Positions 1-9,305 of a stretch of 37,500 bases of DNA are shown piece after piece. The stretch lies in the NCBI GenBank assembly GCA_963575745.1, contig CAUYUJ010015509.1:266676-304175 (forward strand). The letters are read 5' to 3'. The position numbers and the translations under genes are program-made. Position 1 is the first letter of the stretch, and each line of letters opens with the position of its first letter. This DNA comes from Prorocentrum cordatum. Lineage: Eukaryota; Sar; Dinophyceae; Prorocentrales; Prorocentraceae. The notes beneath the pieces were generated by a model that was not told the origin of the DNA, did no database searches, and worked only from the letters and a program-made list of their open reading frames with translations.

Positions 1-48
1 CGGAACCCTCGCCGGCATGACAAGAGCCTGCCGCATTCGTCTGCTTAT

Positions 49-49
<1 letters not shown>

Positions 50-95
<46 letters not shown>

Positions 96-118
96 CGTGT
101 CGTCCGTGTCGTCCTCGT
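50..118 (+). repeat. (CGT)n microsatellite
   Basis: Uninterrupted CGT/GTC triplets to about 93, then mixed GTCCGT and GTCCTC triplets. Open in several frames only because of its period. Confidence 0.9.
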
Positions 119-758
119 CCTCGTCTGGTCACCGGTTCACGGTTGAGTTCGAAGCTCATACCGTGCATGAGAACCGACAAAAGTATTGGGAAGGGGGGTT
201 AAGGGGGCGCCCAGGAAAAGAAGGGAGGCGGAGAGGAGGGATTGAAGGGGGAACAAGGCGATATGCGCCCCCGAAATCCCCAGCGCCTTGGCAGCTTGCC
301 CGCGGCACTCCAGCCATGGGCCTGCCTGCGCGCGTGGGCTGGCATCTCCACCAGCCACGCTGTCAGCGGGGTGAGGTCGCCATCCCCCACCTCCCCTCCT
401 CTCTCTTCAACCCTCCCCACTGATGAGACCTCTGCATGCTGTGGCGGAGAGGAGCCTGCTCCTGCATCCTGCTTCAAGCGAGGGGGGAGGAGGTCCAGAG
501 ACCCTCTACAGCGGGAGATGGCCAGAGGGCCCCCCAAAACAATCGCAGGCACGCCACGCACACCGCACACCCTGACACTCGCAGATTGACCCTCACCACT
601 CCGCTGCTTCGGGGGTCGGATGCCTGCACTGCCGCCGCCGTGCTAACCCAGCGTGGCGCCCTCCTCCTTGGCTCCTTGGGGGGCGCCTCGCTGGACGGCA
701 GGGCAGGGCGGCTCACCGCAGGCCCGACTGGTGAGGCTCATGGCGAGACAGTGCGAGA
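119..758. other. No recognisable gene
   Basis: GC-rich unique-looking sequence with overlapping short open frames on both strands and no recognisable domain. A + strand frame ends with TAA at the edge of the inverted-repeat element, but its composition gives no support for coding. Confidence 0.5.
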
Positions 759-918
759 GTAAAGTCGGGCCTGTCCCTCTACAGGGGAAGACTCAAAAAT
801 AGTCAAAAAATAGTCAGGGGATTATTTATGGACTATTTTTGAGCATTTTGGGTGTATTGTTTTAATCTTTTAATTTTTCGACCAAAATCCCCCTGTAGGG
901 GAACAGGCCCGATTTACG
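759..918. mobile_element. MITE-like AT-rich element with ~28-bp terminal inverted repeats
   Basis: Left arm about 760-787 (gtaaagtcgggcctgtccct, then ctacagggg) and right arm about 889-917 are near-perfect inverted copies, differing by one indel and a few substitutions. The core is AT-rich, unlike its GC-rich surroundings, and contains a second inverted pair: gactcaaaaatagtc near 789-803 and gactatttttgagc near 831-844. No coding capacity. It could be a miniature inverted-repeat transposon or a long transcribed hairpin. Target-site duplication is not clear. Confidence 0.6.
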
Positions 919-1295
919 CCCCATTGGCAAGCATGTCGTGGAGGCGGCCTTCACGCACGATCATGAACGTATCTCTGGCGTCCTCCTTGGGCGGGACCCC
1001 CACCCCATTGAACTTGAGCAGGAACTCGACGGTCGGGACGGCGGTCTGGAGACAGATCTTGTCAAAGGTCTTGGCGTCCTGTTTGAGATTCGCATCAAAC
1101 TTGGTGATGAGCTCTTCAACCTCCGCCGTTGCAGAGAGGGCTCCCTTCTTGTCGGACCCCGGCTCGTCGCTGCTGCGCCAGCAGACTCTTCTGGGGCACC
1201 CTCCAGCTCCACTCCGGTCTGTGGGCCAGCTCCTGGAGGCTCCTGCGGCTTCGAGTCCACGGCCGACACGTCTCTGATGATGATGATGATGATGC

Positions 1296-1333
<38 letters not shown>

Positions 1334-1352
1334 CTGATGATGATGATGATGA

Positions 1353-1430
<78 letters not shown>

Positions 1431-2149
1431 ACTTCCGACCTCCGAAGTCTCCTTGGTCAGATGCCTGCTCGTCTTTGGCTGCACCAGCAAACTCCTTCGG
1501 GAAAGCCCCGCCCCCCAGTCATCGCCCACGATGGTCATCGTGCTTTGGTTGACCTTCTGTGCGAAGAGGCGAAGAAAGTCTGCCTGCAGCGGCAGGAGGA
1601 TATCCTTGATGCCCTCCAGCACCGTCCTATTCGAAGCCCTGTCCGCCTCCGAACTGATGTCGAAGATGTCGGGCATCGTGGCCGACTTGCGGGAGGCCCG
1701 GGTCCGATTGATGTGTTTGGACTGTTTCTTTATTGTAGCCTGGTGTTCAAGCTCCTGCCTGAGCTTCCCGCTCTCGTCGTCGAAGCCGGCGTCCTCCAAG
1801 GCCGACTCCATGGAGACCACCGCCGCTGACCTATAGCGGTGGCTTGCGAAGAGCCTGCAACACCTTATTCGGCAAGCTTGCGGCAGGTGGATGGGTCACA
1901 GCGCGCCGTCCCTGCCGCCAGAGCATGAAGTCCTTCGCGAGGTCGATCTGTACACGTTGCACCATGCCCAATGCCTCGCCGAACGTCCTCCGTCTGGACC
2001 CTCTTGTCGAGGCTGAGGCAACACTGCTTGAGCTGCTGCACCTTGCCCTGCCCGCCGAGCTTGGCCATGAGCTCCGCCGCCTTCTGGACGGAGCGCACGT
2101 GAGTCACGCAGGGGCCGTGCCTGACAAGGATGCCACCACAGCGTTTCAT
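914..2149 (-). pseudogene. Unidentified minus-strand gene, frame-broken, with a microsatellite intron
   Basis: Three coherent protein-like stretches lie in order on the minus strand. (1) From an ATG at 2149: MKRCGGILVRHGPC..., a helix-rich, Lys/Gln-rich segment, switching frame near 1990 and ending at a stop near 1830. (2) From about 1820: SMESALEDAGFDDESGKL... through ..LLPLQADFLRLFAQKVNQ.. to TSE at 1440. (3) After the (ATC)n tract: RDVSAVDSKPQEP.., a frameshift near 1155-1165, then ALSATAEVEELITKF..., ending with TAA at 914-916. A GT donor at 1439 and AG acceptor at 1274-1275 would remove the tract in phase. Composition is non-repetitive and amphipathic, unlike the surrounding repeats. I do not recognise the family. 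At least two frame breaks mean a pseudogene or base errors. Confidence 0.5.
1274..1439 (-). repeat. (ATC)n microsatellite, probable 166-bp intron of the minus-strand gene
   Basis: On the + strand this is (TGA)n with two GCTGAT interruptions, about 1275-1430. On the minus strand it is bounded by GAG|gtcgga at 1439 and atcag|AGA at 1273, and removing it joins TSE to RDVSAVDS in phase 0. Left in, it would encode poly-isoleucine, poly-serine or poly-histidine. Confidence 0.5.
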
Positions 2150-2253
2150 GCCACGCGCCAGTGGAGAGAGCCGCGCACCCCTGTATGAAGACAAGTGCAA
2201 AAGCGGTATTGAAAGAGTCATTGGTTAGCCGAATGGGCTGCGAAATTTCGTCC

Positions 2254-2310
2254 TCGTCCTTGTCCTCGACCTCGTCGTCGTCGTCGTCGTCCTCCTCCTC
2301 CTCCTCCGTC
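2254..2310 (+). repeat. (TCG/TCC)n microsatellite
   Basis: GTCGTCGTC triplets run into CTCCTCCTC just upstream of the minus-strand gene. A shorter GAG run lies at 2521-2541. Confidence 0.85.
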
Positions 2311-2604
2311 AGCGGCGGTTCCCATGTGGGGCCGTGTCTGCCAAACTTGTCTACTATGTTTTTTCCTGTTCCCATTCGTGCTGCTGTTTCTACTTATAGT
2401 CCTCGATCTGCGCTGGCTCGTTTTATCATGCCCATCTATGTTGTCCATGTCCAGGTACACCTCCAGTTGCCAAAGTAGATTTTCCCCAACCAGTGCACCG
2501 AGTGGCTTGATTTCGGCTGTCAAGAGGAGGAGGAGGAGGTGTCCGCCAGACTCGCTGCTCCGTGGGCGCTCCCGCAGTGAGCGCCCTCGTCGCCACTCCG
2601 TGCT

Positions 2605-3140
2605 TTACACTGCTTTTCGCTGCTCTGCACTGCTCTGCGCTGCTCTGCGCTGCTCTGCGCTTCTCTGTGCTGCCTTGCAGTGCTTTGCATTGCTTTGCGC
2701 TGCTTTGTATCGCACTGTACTTGTCCTTGCTGCTGTGCGCTGCTTTGTATGGCTTTGCAATGCTTTGCGCTGCTTTGTGGCACTTGCTTTGCATTGAATT
2801 ATTTTCATGCCTTGCCCTGCTATGCATTGCTTTGAAATGCAATGCATTGCTTTGCACTGCTTTGCACGGCTTTGCATTGCATTGCTTTTCATTGCGTTGC
2901 ATTGCTTTGCATTGCAATGCGTTGTATTGCTTTGTATTGCTTTGCATTGCTGTGCATTGCTTTGCCCTGCCTTGCGTTGCTTTGCAGTGGTCCTTACTGC
3001 TTTGCACTGCCTGCGTTGCTCGAATTGGTTTGCATTGCGTTGCGGTGCTTTTCCACTGCCCTGCGCCGCTTTACGTGGCTCTGCGCTGCTTTGCGCTTTC
3101 TTGCGTTGCTTGCAGTGCTCTGCGTTGCTTTGCTTTACCC
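2605..3140. repeat. Degenerate pentanucleotide array (TTGCN / TGCTTTGCAT decamers)
   Basis: About 530 bp made of tgctt, tgcat, tgcac and tgcgt pentamers in a steady register, e.g. ttgcattgctttgcactgct. Period 5/10 makes long open frames on both strands encoding CFALLC- or KQCNAMQ-like repeats; these are not genes. Pentamers are most regular around 2820-2960 and decay at both ends. Confidence 0.9.
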
Positions 3141-3734
3141 AGCGCGGCGTTGCAGTAATCCACGGTTTTGGGCCCACGTTGGGATACAGTCAACCCGAAT
3201 AGTAAGGATGATCGTCTTGCCAAGGGTACCCTTGCATTCTTGCCTCTTCGGTCATCTCCGGTCCGTTCTCAACCACTTTCGATGGCCAGTCCCGCTCGAA
3301 GAGCTTCGGCATAGTCGTCCAAGGCCCTTGCATCCTTATCGCGCATCCTTGCTATATGGGTTGACTGTAGTCATGCTGCTGCTCTGATGTCCACCACTAT
3401 AAGGGCTTGCCGTTGTCTGTTTCCCCACCTGTTGTAAATGCAGTATCTTTGGGTATATTGCATCCAACCTCATCGTGCAACACATGCATCTACTCAGTCA
3501 CGCGCCTTTCCCTTGCCCGCTCTGCAGCCATTCCCATGAATATTGCTTTTACAGTCCTACGGTATGGTTTGTTTGATCTCTCTCATTTGTGCTCCAGTTG
3601 GCACTCCGTAGCCCGCTTCCACACTCATACGACACTCTCCTAATTCCTATCCCCCAGTCCCATGTTGGTTCTTACTCGCAATTTAATTAATCGCTTCGCT
3701 CATTCCGCCGGCCCATATTGTCGCACCGTTGTGG
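3141..3734. other. No recognisable gene
   Basis: Less GC-rich sequence between two repeat arrays. Short open frames only; no domain, RNA gene or repeat identified. Confidence 0.5.
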
Positions 3735-4315
3735 GCTAGCCGAGTTTTGGGGCCTCTTGGGGGCCGTTTTTGGGCCTCTTGGGGCCTCTTTTGGGCCTCT
3801 TGGGCGCCTCTTGGGGCGTCTTGGGGGCCTCTTGGGGGCCTCTTGGGGCCTTTTTGGGGCCTCCTGGGCGCCTTCTGGGGCGGAGGGCTCGATTTTTCAG
3901 TTCTCGGTTCTCCTCTTGAGCCCCTCTTGGGCCCGTCTTGGGGCCTCTTGGTCCGTCTTGGGCGGCACTTGGGCCGTCTTGGGGGCCCTCCTGGGCCGTT
4001 CCGGGGCCGTCTTGGGAGCCTCGTGGGCCGTCTTGGAGCGGTCTTGGGGGCCTCTTGGGCCGTCTTGGAGCGTCCGGAAGCCGAAAAAGCCAGAACGCAA
4101 AAAACATAGAAAAAAACAATGAAAATCAACGATTTTGGCCTCTTGGGGCCCTCTTCGGAGGCCTCTTGGAAGGCCCTTGGGGCGTCTTGGAGGCCTCTTG
4201 GGCTGTCTTGGGGCCCTGTTGGGCGTCTTCGGGCGATCTTTGGCCGTCTCGGGGCCCTCTTGGACCGTCTTGGAGGCTTCTTGGGGACCTCTTGGCCCGT
4301 CCTGGGGCCCTGTAA
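3735..4315. repeat. Degenerate CTTGG-rich repeat array, blocks 1 and 2 (GGCCGTCTTGGGGGCC type)
   Basis: Units of about 11-14 bp of the form ggcc(t/g)tcttgg(g)ggcc repeat through 3735-4080 and, after a 50-bp A-rich gap (about 4085-4132), through 4315. All copies share orientation. The minus strand reads PRGPQDGPRRPKRPP-like open frames and the plus strand LGASWGLLG-like ones. The same unit forms block 3 at 6048-6440. Confidence 0.85.
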
Positions 4316-4684
4316 CAGGGCTCCGGCATCTCTGGCCCGACCTTGCCGGGACCTTGCCGGGACCTTGCCGGGGTACTTTTCGCCCGGGGACCCCCAGGGG
4401 CCGCCCCGCGCGCGCGAACTAGAAATACTGTTAACCAGGTAGCGGAGATCTTAGCACGCCCTGGCCCGTTGGGCCGGCGAATTAATGTTTCGATGTGCCG
4501 TTGACATTGCAATCCCATGCCAATTCCTATGTTTTTGTTGTAGCTGTATCATATTTTTGCCTTTCTCGGAGACGCTTACGGCGAACGGCTTCCCCCCCCC
4601 CGCCTTTTTGAAGCGCCTACGTGGCCACACGTTGGACCAACTTCTTCCCAAGCTATTTGGCTACGTGTCCCCCCCAGCCGTTTT
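4316..4684. other. No recognisable gene
   Basis: Begins with a triplicated gaccttgccggg motif (about 4340-4372) and a GC-rich stretch, then AT-richer unique sequence. No coding or RNA signal recognised. Confidence 0.5.
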
Positions 4685-5515
4685 GGAAATATTTGGGGGA
4701 TTACGAATGGGATAAAGACTTGAGGATGATGCTGATGAGGAGGAGGAAGAGTAGGAGTAGGAGGAGGCGGAGGAGGAGCAGGAGGAGGAGGAGGAGGAGG
4801 ACCAGCATAAGCCCAAGACTCATCAACGATGTTGCAAGACACCCTCCCTCCAAACTCCCTCATCATAAGCCCTTATAAGGGCCACTGAGGGATGCCCCGC
4901 TGGGAGACAGGCGTTTGATAATCTCAAAGTGTGCCAAAACACCATTCTCGGAATTTCAACGTCACGAACTAAGCTGATTGTTGCGTCTTGACGATGCAGA
5001 ATCGTGCCAGAGCACCACTCCTGGGTCAAAACCGCGAACCAACGTAACTGCTCCGCCCTGGCAATCCTGAGTCGTTCCAGAAAGCCATTTCTGGTACGTT
5101 AACCATGTGAAGCCGTGAATTTCTTTGCAAATGTGTGGAATGAACGTGGTGGAGGATGAGGAGGAGGAGAATAAGGAGGAGGAGGAGGAGGAGGACCAGG
5201 GTAAACCCAAGACTCACCAACGATATTACCCTCTACATTTTCTGTTCGCAGGCCCTGCAATGAATCATTTTCATCGAGGGAGGTGCCTCGTTGGAAGACA
5301 ACTGCTTGAAAATACAGAACTTTGTCAGAGCACCATTCCTGGGACTTCAACACAGCGTCTTGACCATCCTGTACCGTGCCAGAACACCATTTCTGGGACT
5401 TCAACACCGCGGATCAACGTGATGGTTGCGCCCCGACATTCCGACACAGTGCCAACCATCATTTCTGGGACGTTAGCTCGTGGAAACCTTGAAACTGTTG
5501 CAAACTGAGAAGGCG
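4685..5515. repeat. ~0.4-kb tandem duplication containing ~70-bp sub-repeats
   Basis: Two diverged copies, about 4685-5108 and 5109-5515. Each has a GGA run, then accag.(a/g)taa.cccaagactca (4800 and 5197), then several ~70-bp units of the form gtgccagagcaccatttctg near 4931, 5006, 5075, 5322, 5377 and 5450, ending in gaa..(t)ttgcaaa. Similarity is clear by eye but imperfect. Confidence 0.75.
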
Positions 5516-5672
5516 AATGTGCAGCAAGGCGCCAAGGCGAGAGCTACATTTTGAAAATGACCCGCCCTCCATCCGTGAAGCCCGAGCAAACGTTTTAAAC
5601 GAATGTGCGCTGCGTTAAAGCGAGGGCCACATTTTGAACACGACCCGCCCTCCATCAGTGAAATTCTTGCCA
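5513..5672. repeat. ~80-bp tandem duplication
   Basis: Two adjacent copies share gcgaatgtgc, gcgag.gc.acattttgaa and cgacccgccctccatc.gtg, at about 5517-5577 and 5600-5660. Confidence 0.75.
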
Positions 5673-5809
5673 GTGCCTAGCTTCAGGATCACCAATGGTA
5701 AGGAAGCCTCAGGCGAAGCGCCCGGCCCGCCCTTTCGGCTGGCCTCAGGATGCGACCCGGAGAAGTTGTTCATAGGGAAGAGGAGTATATGAGGATATCT
5801 AAGACAAGA

Positions 5810-6045
5810 AAAATCAGGTGGAGGTGGAGGAGAAAGAGGAAGAATAGGAGGAGGATGAAGGAGAGGAGGAGGTGGAGGTGGAGTAGCATGAGGATGACGA
5901 TGAGGATGGGGAAGAAGAGGAGGATGAGGATTAGGATGAGGATTAACATGAGCATGAGGAGGATGAGGATGAGGATGAGGATGAGGATGAGGATGAGGAT
6001 GAGGATGAGGAGGAGGCGGAGGAGGAGGAGGAAGAGGAGGAAACG
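5810..6045. repeat. Purine-rich GAG/GATGAG microsatellite
   Basis: Mixed GGA triplets, then (GATGAG)n at about 5955-6012, then GAG. It abuts the third CTTGG block directly. Confidence 0.9.
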
Positions 6046-6047
6046 TC

Positions 6048-6440
6048 TTGGGGACCCCTCTTGGTCGTCGTGGGGTCCAACTTTGGCGCTTTAGGGCCGC
6101 CTTGGAGGTCGGTGGGACCGTCTTCGGGCCATCTTGGAGGCCTCTTGGGCAATCTCGGGGGCCTCTTGGCCCGTCTTGGGGCCCTCCTGGGGGCTTCTGG
6201 GGCCGTCTTGAGGCTATCTTGGAGGCAGCTGGGGCCGTCTAGGCGCCTCCTGGGTCGTGTGAAGGGCGTCTTGGGCCGTCTTGGGGCTTCTTGCATCGCC
6301 TCGAGGCCGTCCTGGACCGTCTTGAGGCCATCTTTGGCCGTCTTGGAAGCATCTTGGGCGACCTTGGAGGCCTCAGGGGCACTCTTGGGCCATCTTGGAG
6401 GCCGTCCTGGCCACCTTGGGGCCATCTTGGTGCCATCTTG
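6048..6440. repeat. Degenerate CTTGG-rich repeat array, block 3
   Basis: Same family and same orientation as 3735-4315 (e.g. gccgtcttgaggccatcttg). Scattered relics continue near 6740-6770 and 31535-31620. Confidence 0.85.
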
Positions 6441-7289
6441 AAGGTGAGCATCCTTGCCTCCCTTCTTTTTCTGTATGGCTGGCGGGCAGGCCGAATGCCA
6501 CTGGCAACCGTTAAGATCATCATCAAGCCAGTAGACACGTGCAGCATTCTGTGCCCCTGCGATAAACATAGGGGGCGGCGTATCTAGCGGCCTTCGGCCC
6601 ATCCCGCCACTTGCCTGGATCGCGGATGGGAGGCCATCGTGCATTCAGCACGGATTGAAGTGCTCATGGCTCTTACAGATGTGGGTGTAAAGGATTGTTG
6701 GATTCGTGAGCGCCCAGATCACCGATTGGCCTGAATTCCTGGACGCTCTTGGGCGCTTCTGGCGTTTCCCTCGGTGGCCTCTAGGAACGGACACCCTCCG
6801 AAACCTATTCCAACATTCCCCAAGAGCCTTCCAAGCAACGCTGAACAAGGCTCAGGAGCTCTCGGTGGCCCATTGAGCTCTGTCGGGGGCTTCTTGGGCA
6901 ACTTGTGAAGCCCTCGAGACGGGCTGAAGAAGCCAGACTCCTTGCAAAACTTGGTAGTCGTGTGGCTTTCGCTTACTCGGCTTTTGGGCTTTCACATCGT
7001 CCAAGGCAGCCCCGGAGGCCCCACACACCTGCTCGAGAAGGCCTCCGAGGTCCCCCAGAGGTGCCCAGGAGGCTCCTCAAAGGCCCCCATCGAGTCATGA
7101 AGCATTCGAGGGTCCGCGCGCCTGCGGAGCGGGGAGGTCACAGCAAGAGACCCCTCCCCCCAAGGGGGCCCATGGCAAGGGCCCTCCTGGGCCTCGCTGG
7201 GCTTTTGTGGGAAAAGCCCACGTCGCACGGACCATCAGCGATCCGATCTGGAAATCGTGCGCGTGGGATTTGCGAGAGGCCGTTCGAGG
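6441..7289. other. No recognisable gene
   Basis: Unique-looking GC-rich sequence with no recognised domain. It may be intron or upstream region of the helicase gene; the initiator exon could lie here but I cannot point to it. Confidence 0.45.
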
Positions 7290-7376
7290 AACGTTCTTCC
7301 CTTCCTCCTCTCTTCCTCCCTCCTGCCTCCTCCCTCCTGCGTGCTCCACCCTCCCTCGCCCCCCCCGCGCCCGCAG

Positions 7377-7464
7377 GCGGCGACGACCGGGATGACGGCG
7401 GCAGGAAGGGCGGCGGGGGCGGCGGAGGCGGCGGAGGCGGCAAGGGCGGCGGCGGCGGCGCCAG
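7377..7464 (+). CDS. Tentative exon: glycine-rich N-terminal segment of the DED1/DDX3-like helicase
   Basis: A pyrimidine-rich stretch (about 7290-7372) ends in cgcag at 7372-7376. The following 88 bases read GGDDRDDGGRKG, then two poly-glycine runs split by one lysine. Gly/Arg/Asp-rich disordered N-termini are typical of DDX3/Ded1/Vasa proteins. Ending at 7464 (ccag, then a GA donor) gives phase 2, which joins the next candidate exon at 11846 in frame. The incoming phase is 1, so an upstream exon must exist; I could not locate it. The alternative is an expanded GGC microsatellite that happens to be open. Support is circumstantial: acceptor quality, composition and phase. Confidence 0.4.
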
Positions 7465-7959
7465 GAGCCGCGCTGCTCTCTGCTGCGATGATATATGCCA
7501 CAGACGACTCGCTCCTTGGTATTCCTTTAGGCACGGGTGCCATGGTCAAACAGTTTGCAATATTTTGTCCCAGGGCGGAAGATGGTTCTGGAAGGACTGC
7601 CTGGAGCTATTTTTGCAAATCAAGCGCCCCTAGCATGATACGATAGAGAGAGAGGAATGTGGTATTTCCTCCATTGCCTTGATCCTCTTGAGGTTGACGG
7701 CACGCGTCCGTAGCGGTTGAAACTGATCCCTTTGTTCTCCACGCGCCTCCCGGCGGCAGGGCGAACAACTCGGTGTTCGCCGGCGCGGCGTGCGAGGGAG
7801 GGGACTGGAAGAAGCGCGACGACGGGCGAAGGCGGGGCGCTGCCCGCGAGCCCTCCGCGCTCCCACCTCTCTCTACCCCTCTCCTCTCCTACACCTCGTT
7901 CCCGGAGGAAGGGGGAGGGATGAGCAGGAGGAGTTGGTAGGAGGTTAAGGTAAGGGCTC

Positions 7960-9305
7960 AGCAGGGTGGCGCATCTCGTGCAGGCCCACATGAGACCTCG
8001 CCTCTCCCAGGTCAACGTGCCGCCGAACGTGCAAGTGTCACCACCTCCGTTCGGCCCTAACAGGTCCAGCGGAGAAGCGTCGCAAGCAGATTTCAGTGAG
8101 AACTCGCTTTTCTCGAGTGCTGCAAGACGTGCGCCTGTCGCCACTCTCCCTCGCCCCTGCGGCTGCGCCGCGCACAGGCCGAAGTGCGACCTTACCTTTC
8201 CCCGGTCCTGCCAAGCTTGCAGTAGTCACCACCTGCCTGGGCCCCTTCGGATATCCAGTGGAGTGGCGCCCTACGCAGGCGTAAACCATATCCCACCTCC
8301 CTGCGTACTGCCCAAAGCACAGCCGTCCCCATTGTCCTGCGCCTCTGGGGACGTTAGCGGAGATGCGCATCACGCAGACCCAAACGACTAACACCCGCGC
8401 CATGTTTGGGAACTGCCAGGCGTGCACGTGTTGCCACTTTCCCTGCGCCACAGGGAGCCAGCAGGGCGCCTGACGCAAGCCAGATGACACCACTGCTCTC
8501 CCGGGTCTTGTCAAACATGCGGTTGTTGCCCTGTCCCTGCGCTCCCCGGGGTATCCTGTGGGGTGGTGCGTAACGCACACCCGCACGAAGTCTTGCTCTT
8601 GCTTCGCGCTTCCGAGCGCACAGCCGCCGCCACTTCCCTGCGCCCCTCGGCGCGTCCAGCGTCGCGGCGTCGCACGCAAGCATGACTTTTTCCCAGCTTG
8701 GAATTGTCCACCTCTCCAGTGCCCCAGCGGAGTGGCACCTTACCAAGATCAAAAGAGACCTCGCCCCCCCCCGCCCCTCGGGGGTTCTGCCAAGCCGTGC
8801 GCACTTTCCTGTGCCCGCTTGGCGTGTCCAGCGGAATAGCGTCCTGCGCACGTCAGATGAGGTCTCCTCCTCTAAGGTTCCAGAAGGATGGCGTTCTGCG
8901 CAGATCAAGCGGGGCATCGTTTCCCCCGTTGGGCGCTGCCAGGCGCGAAACTGTCGTCGCTTTCTTTCGCCCCTCGGGGGTCCAGCAGAGGGGCAACTCA
9001 CGTTGATTCGATTTGGCCACTTCTCGAGAACCCATTTGAGGCCTCGCCCCTTCTGGGTGCGGCCAAACGTGCAAACGTTGCCACTTCCTTGCGCTCCTGG
9101 CGGGTCCAGTGAACTGTCGCCTCACGCAGACTCCAATGAAACCTTGCCTTCCCTTCATGCTGTCAGGCGTACAACTGTCGCCAGATTTTCCTCGCCCCTC
9201 AGGGTCCCAACGGAGCGGCGCCCTGAGAGGATCAAGCGAAGCCTCCACACTTCGGGGTTGGGGACTCAGCGGAATGGCGTCCTGCACAGATCCAGCCCCG
9301 TGATC
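7960..9305. repeat. Diverged ~100-bp satellite, about 13-14 units
   Basis: Units share a core like gtccagcggagtggcgccct followed by acgcagatcaagcg, and a second landmark ttgccact.tccctgcgcccc. Cores occur near 8060, 8251, 8351, 8458, 8552, 8652, 8721, 8828, 8878, 8980, 9105, 9205 and 9266, so spacing is 50-190 bp with a usual value near 100. Divergence between units is high, indicating an old array. Open frames here are incidental. Confidence 0.8.

Noticed and set aside
938-1357. + strand open frame MEAAFTHDHERISG...
   Set aside because: Mirror of the more protein-like minus-strand reading, and it runs into poly-Met from the GAT tract.
2426-3387. Cys/Leu- or Lys/Gln-rich open frames
   Set aside because: By-products of the TTGCN pentamer array.
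3683-4518. Pro/Arg/Lys-rich or Trp/Gly-rich open frames suggesting a repeat protein
   Set aside because: They follow the degenerate CTTGG unit; several frames on both strands are equally open and no unique sequence flanks them.
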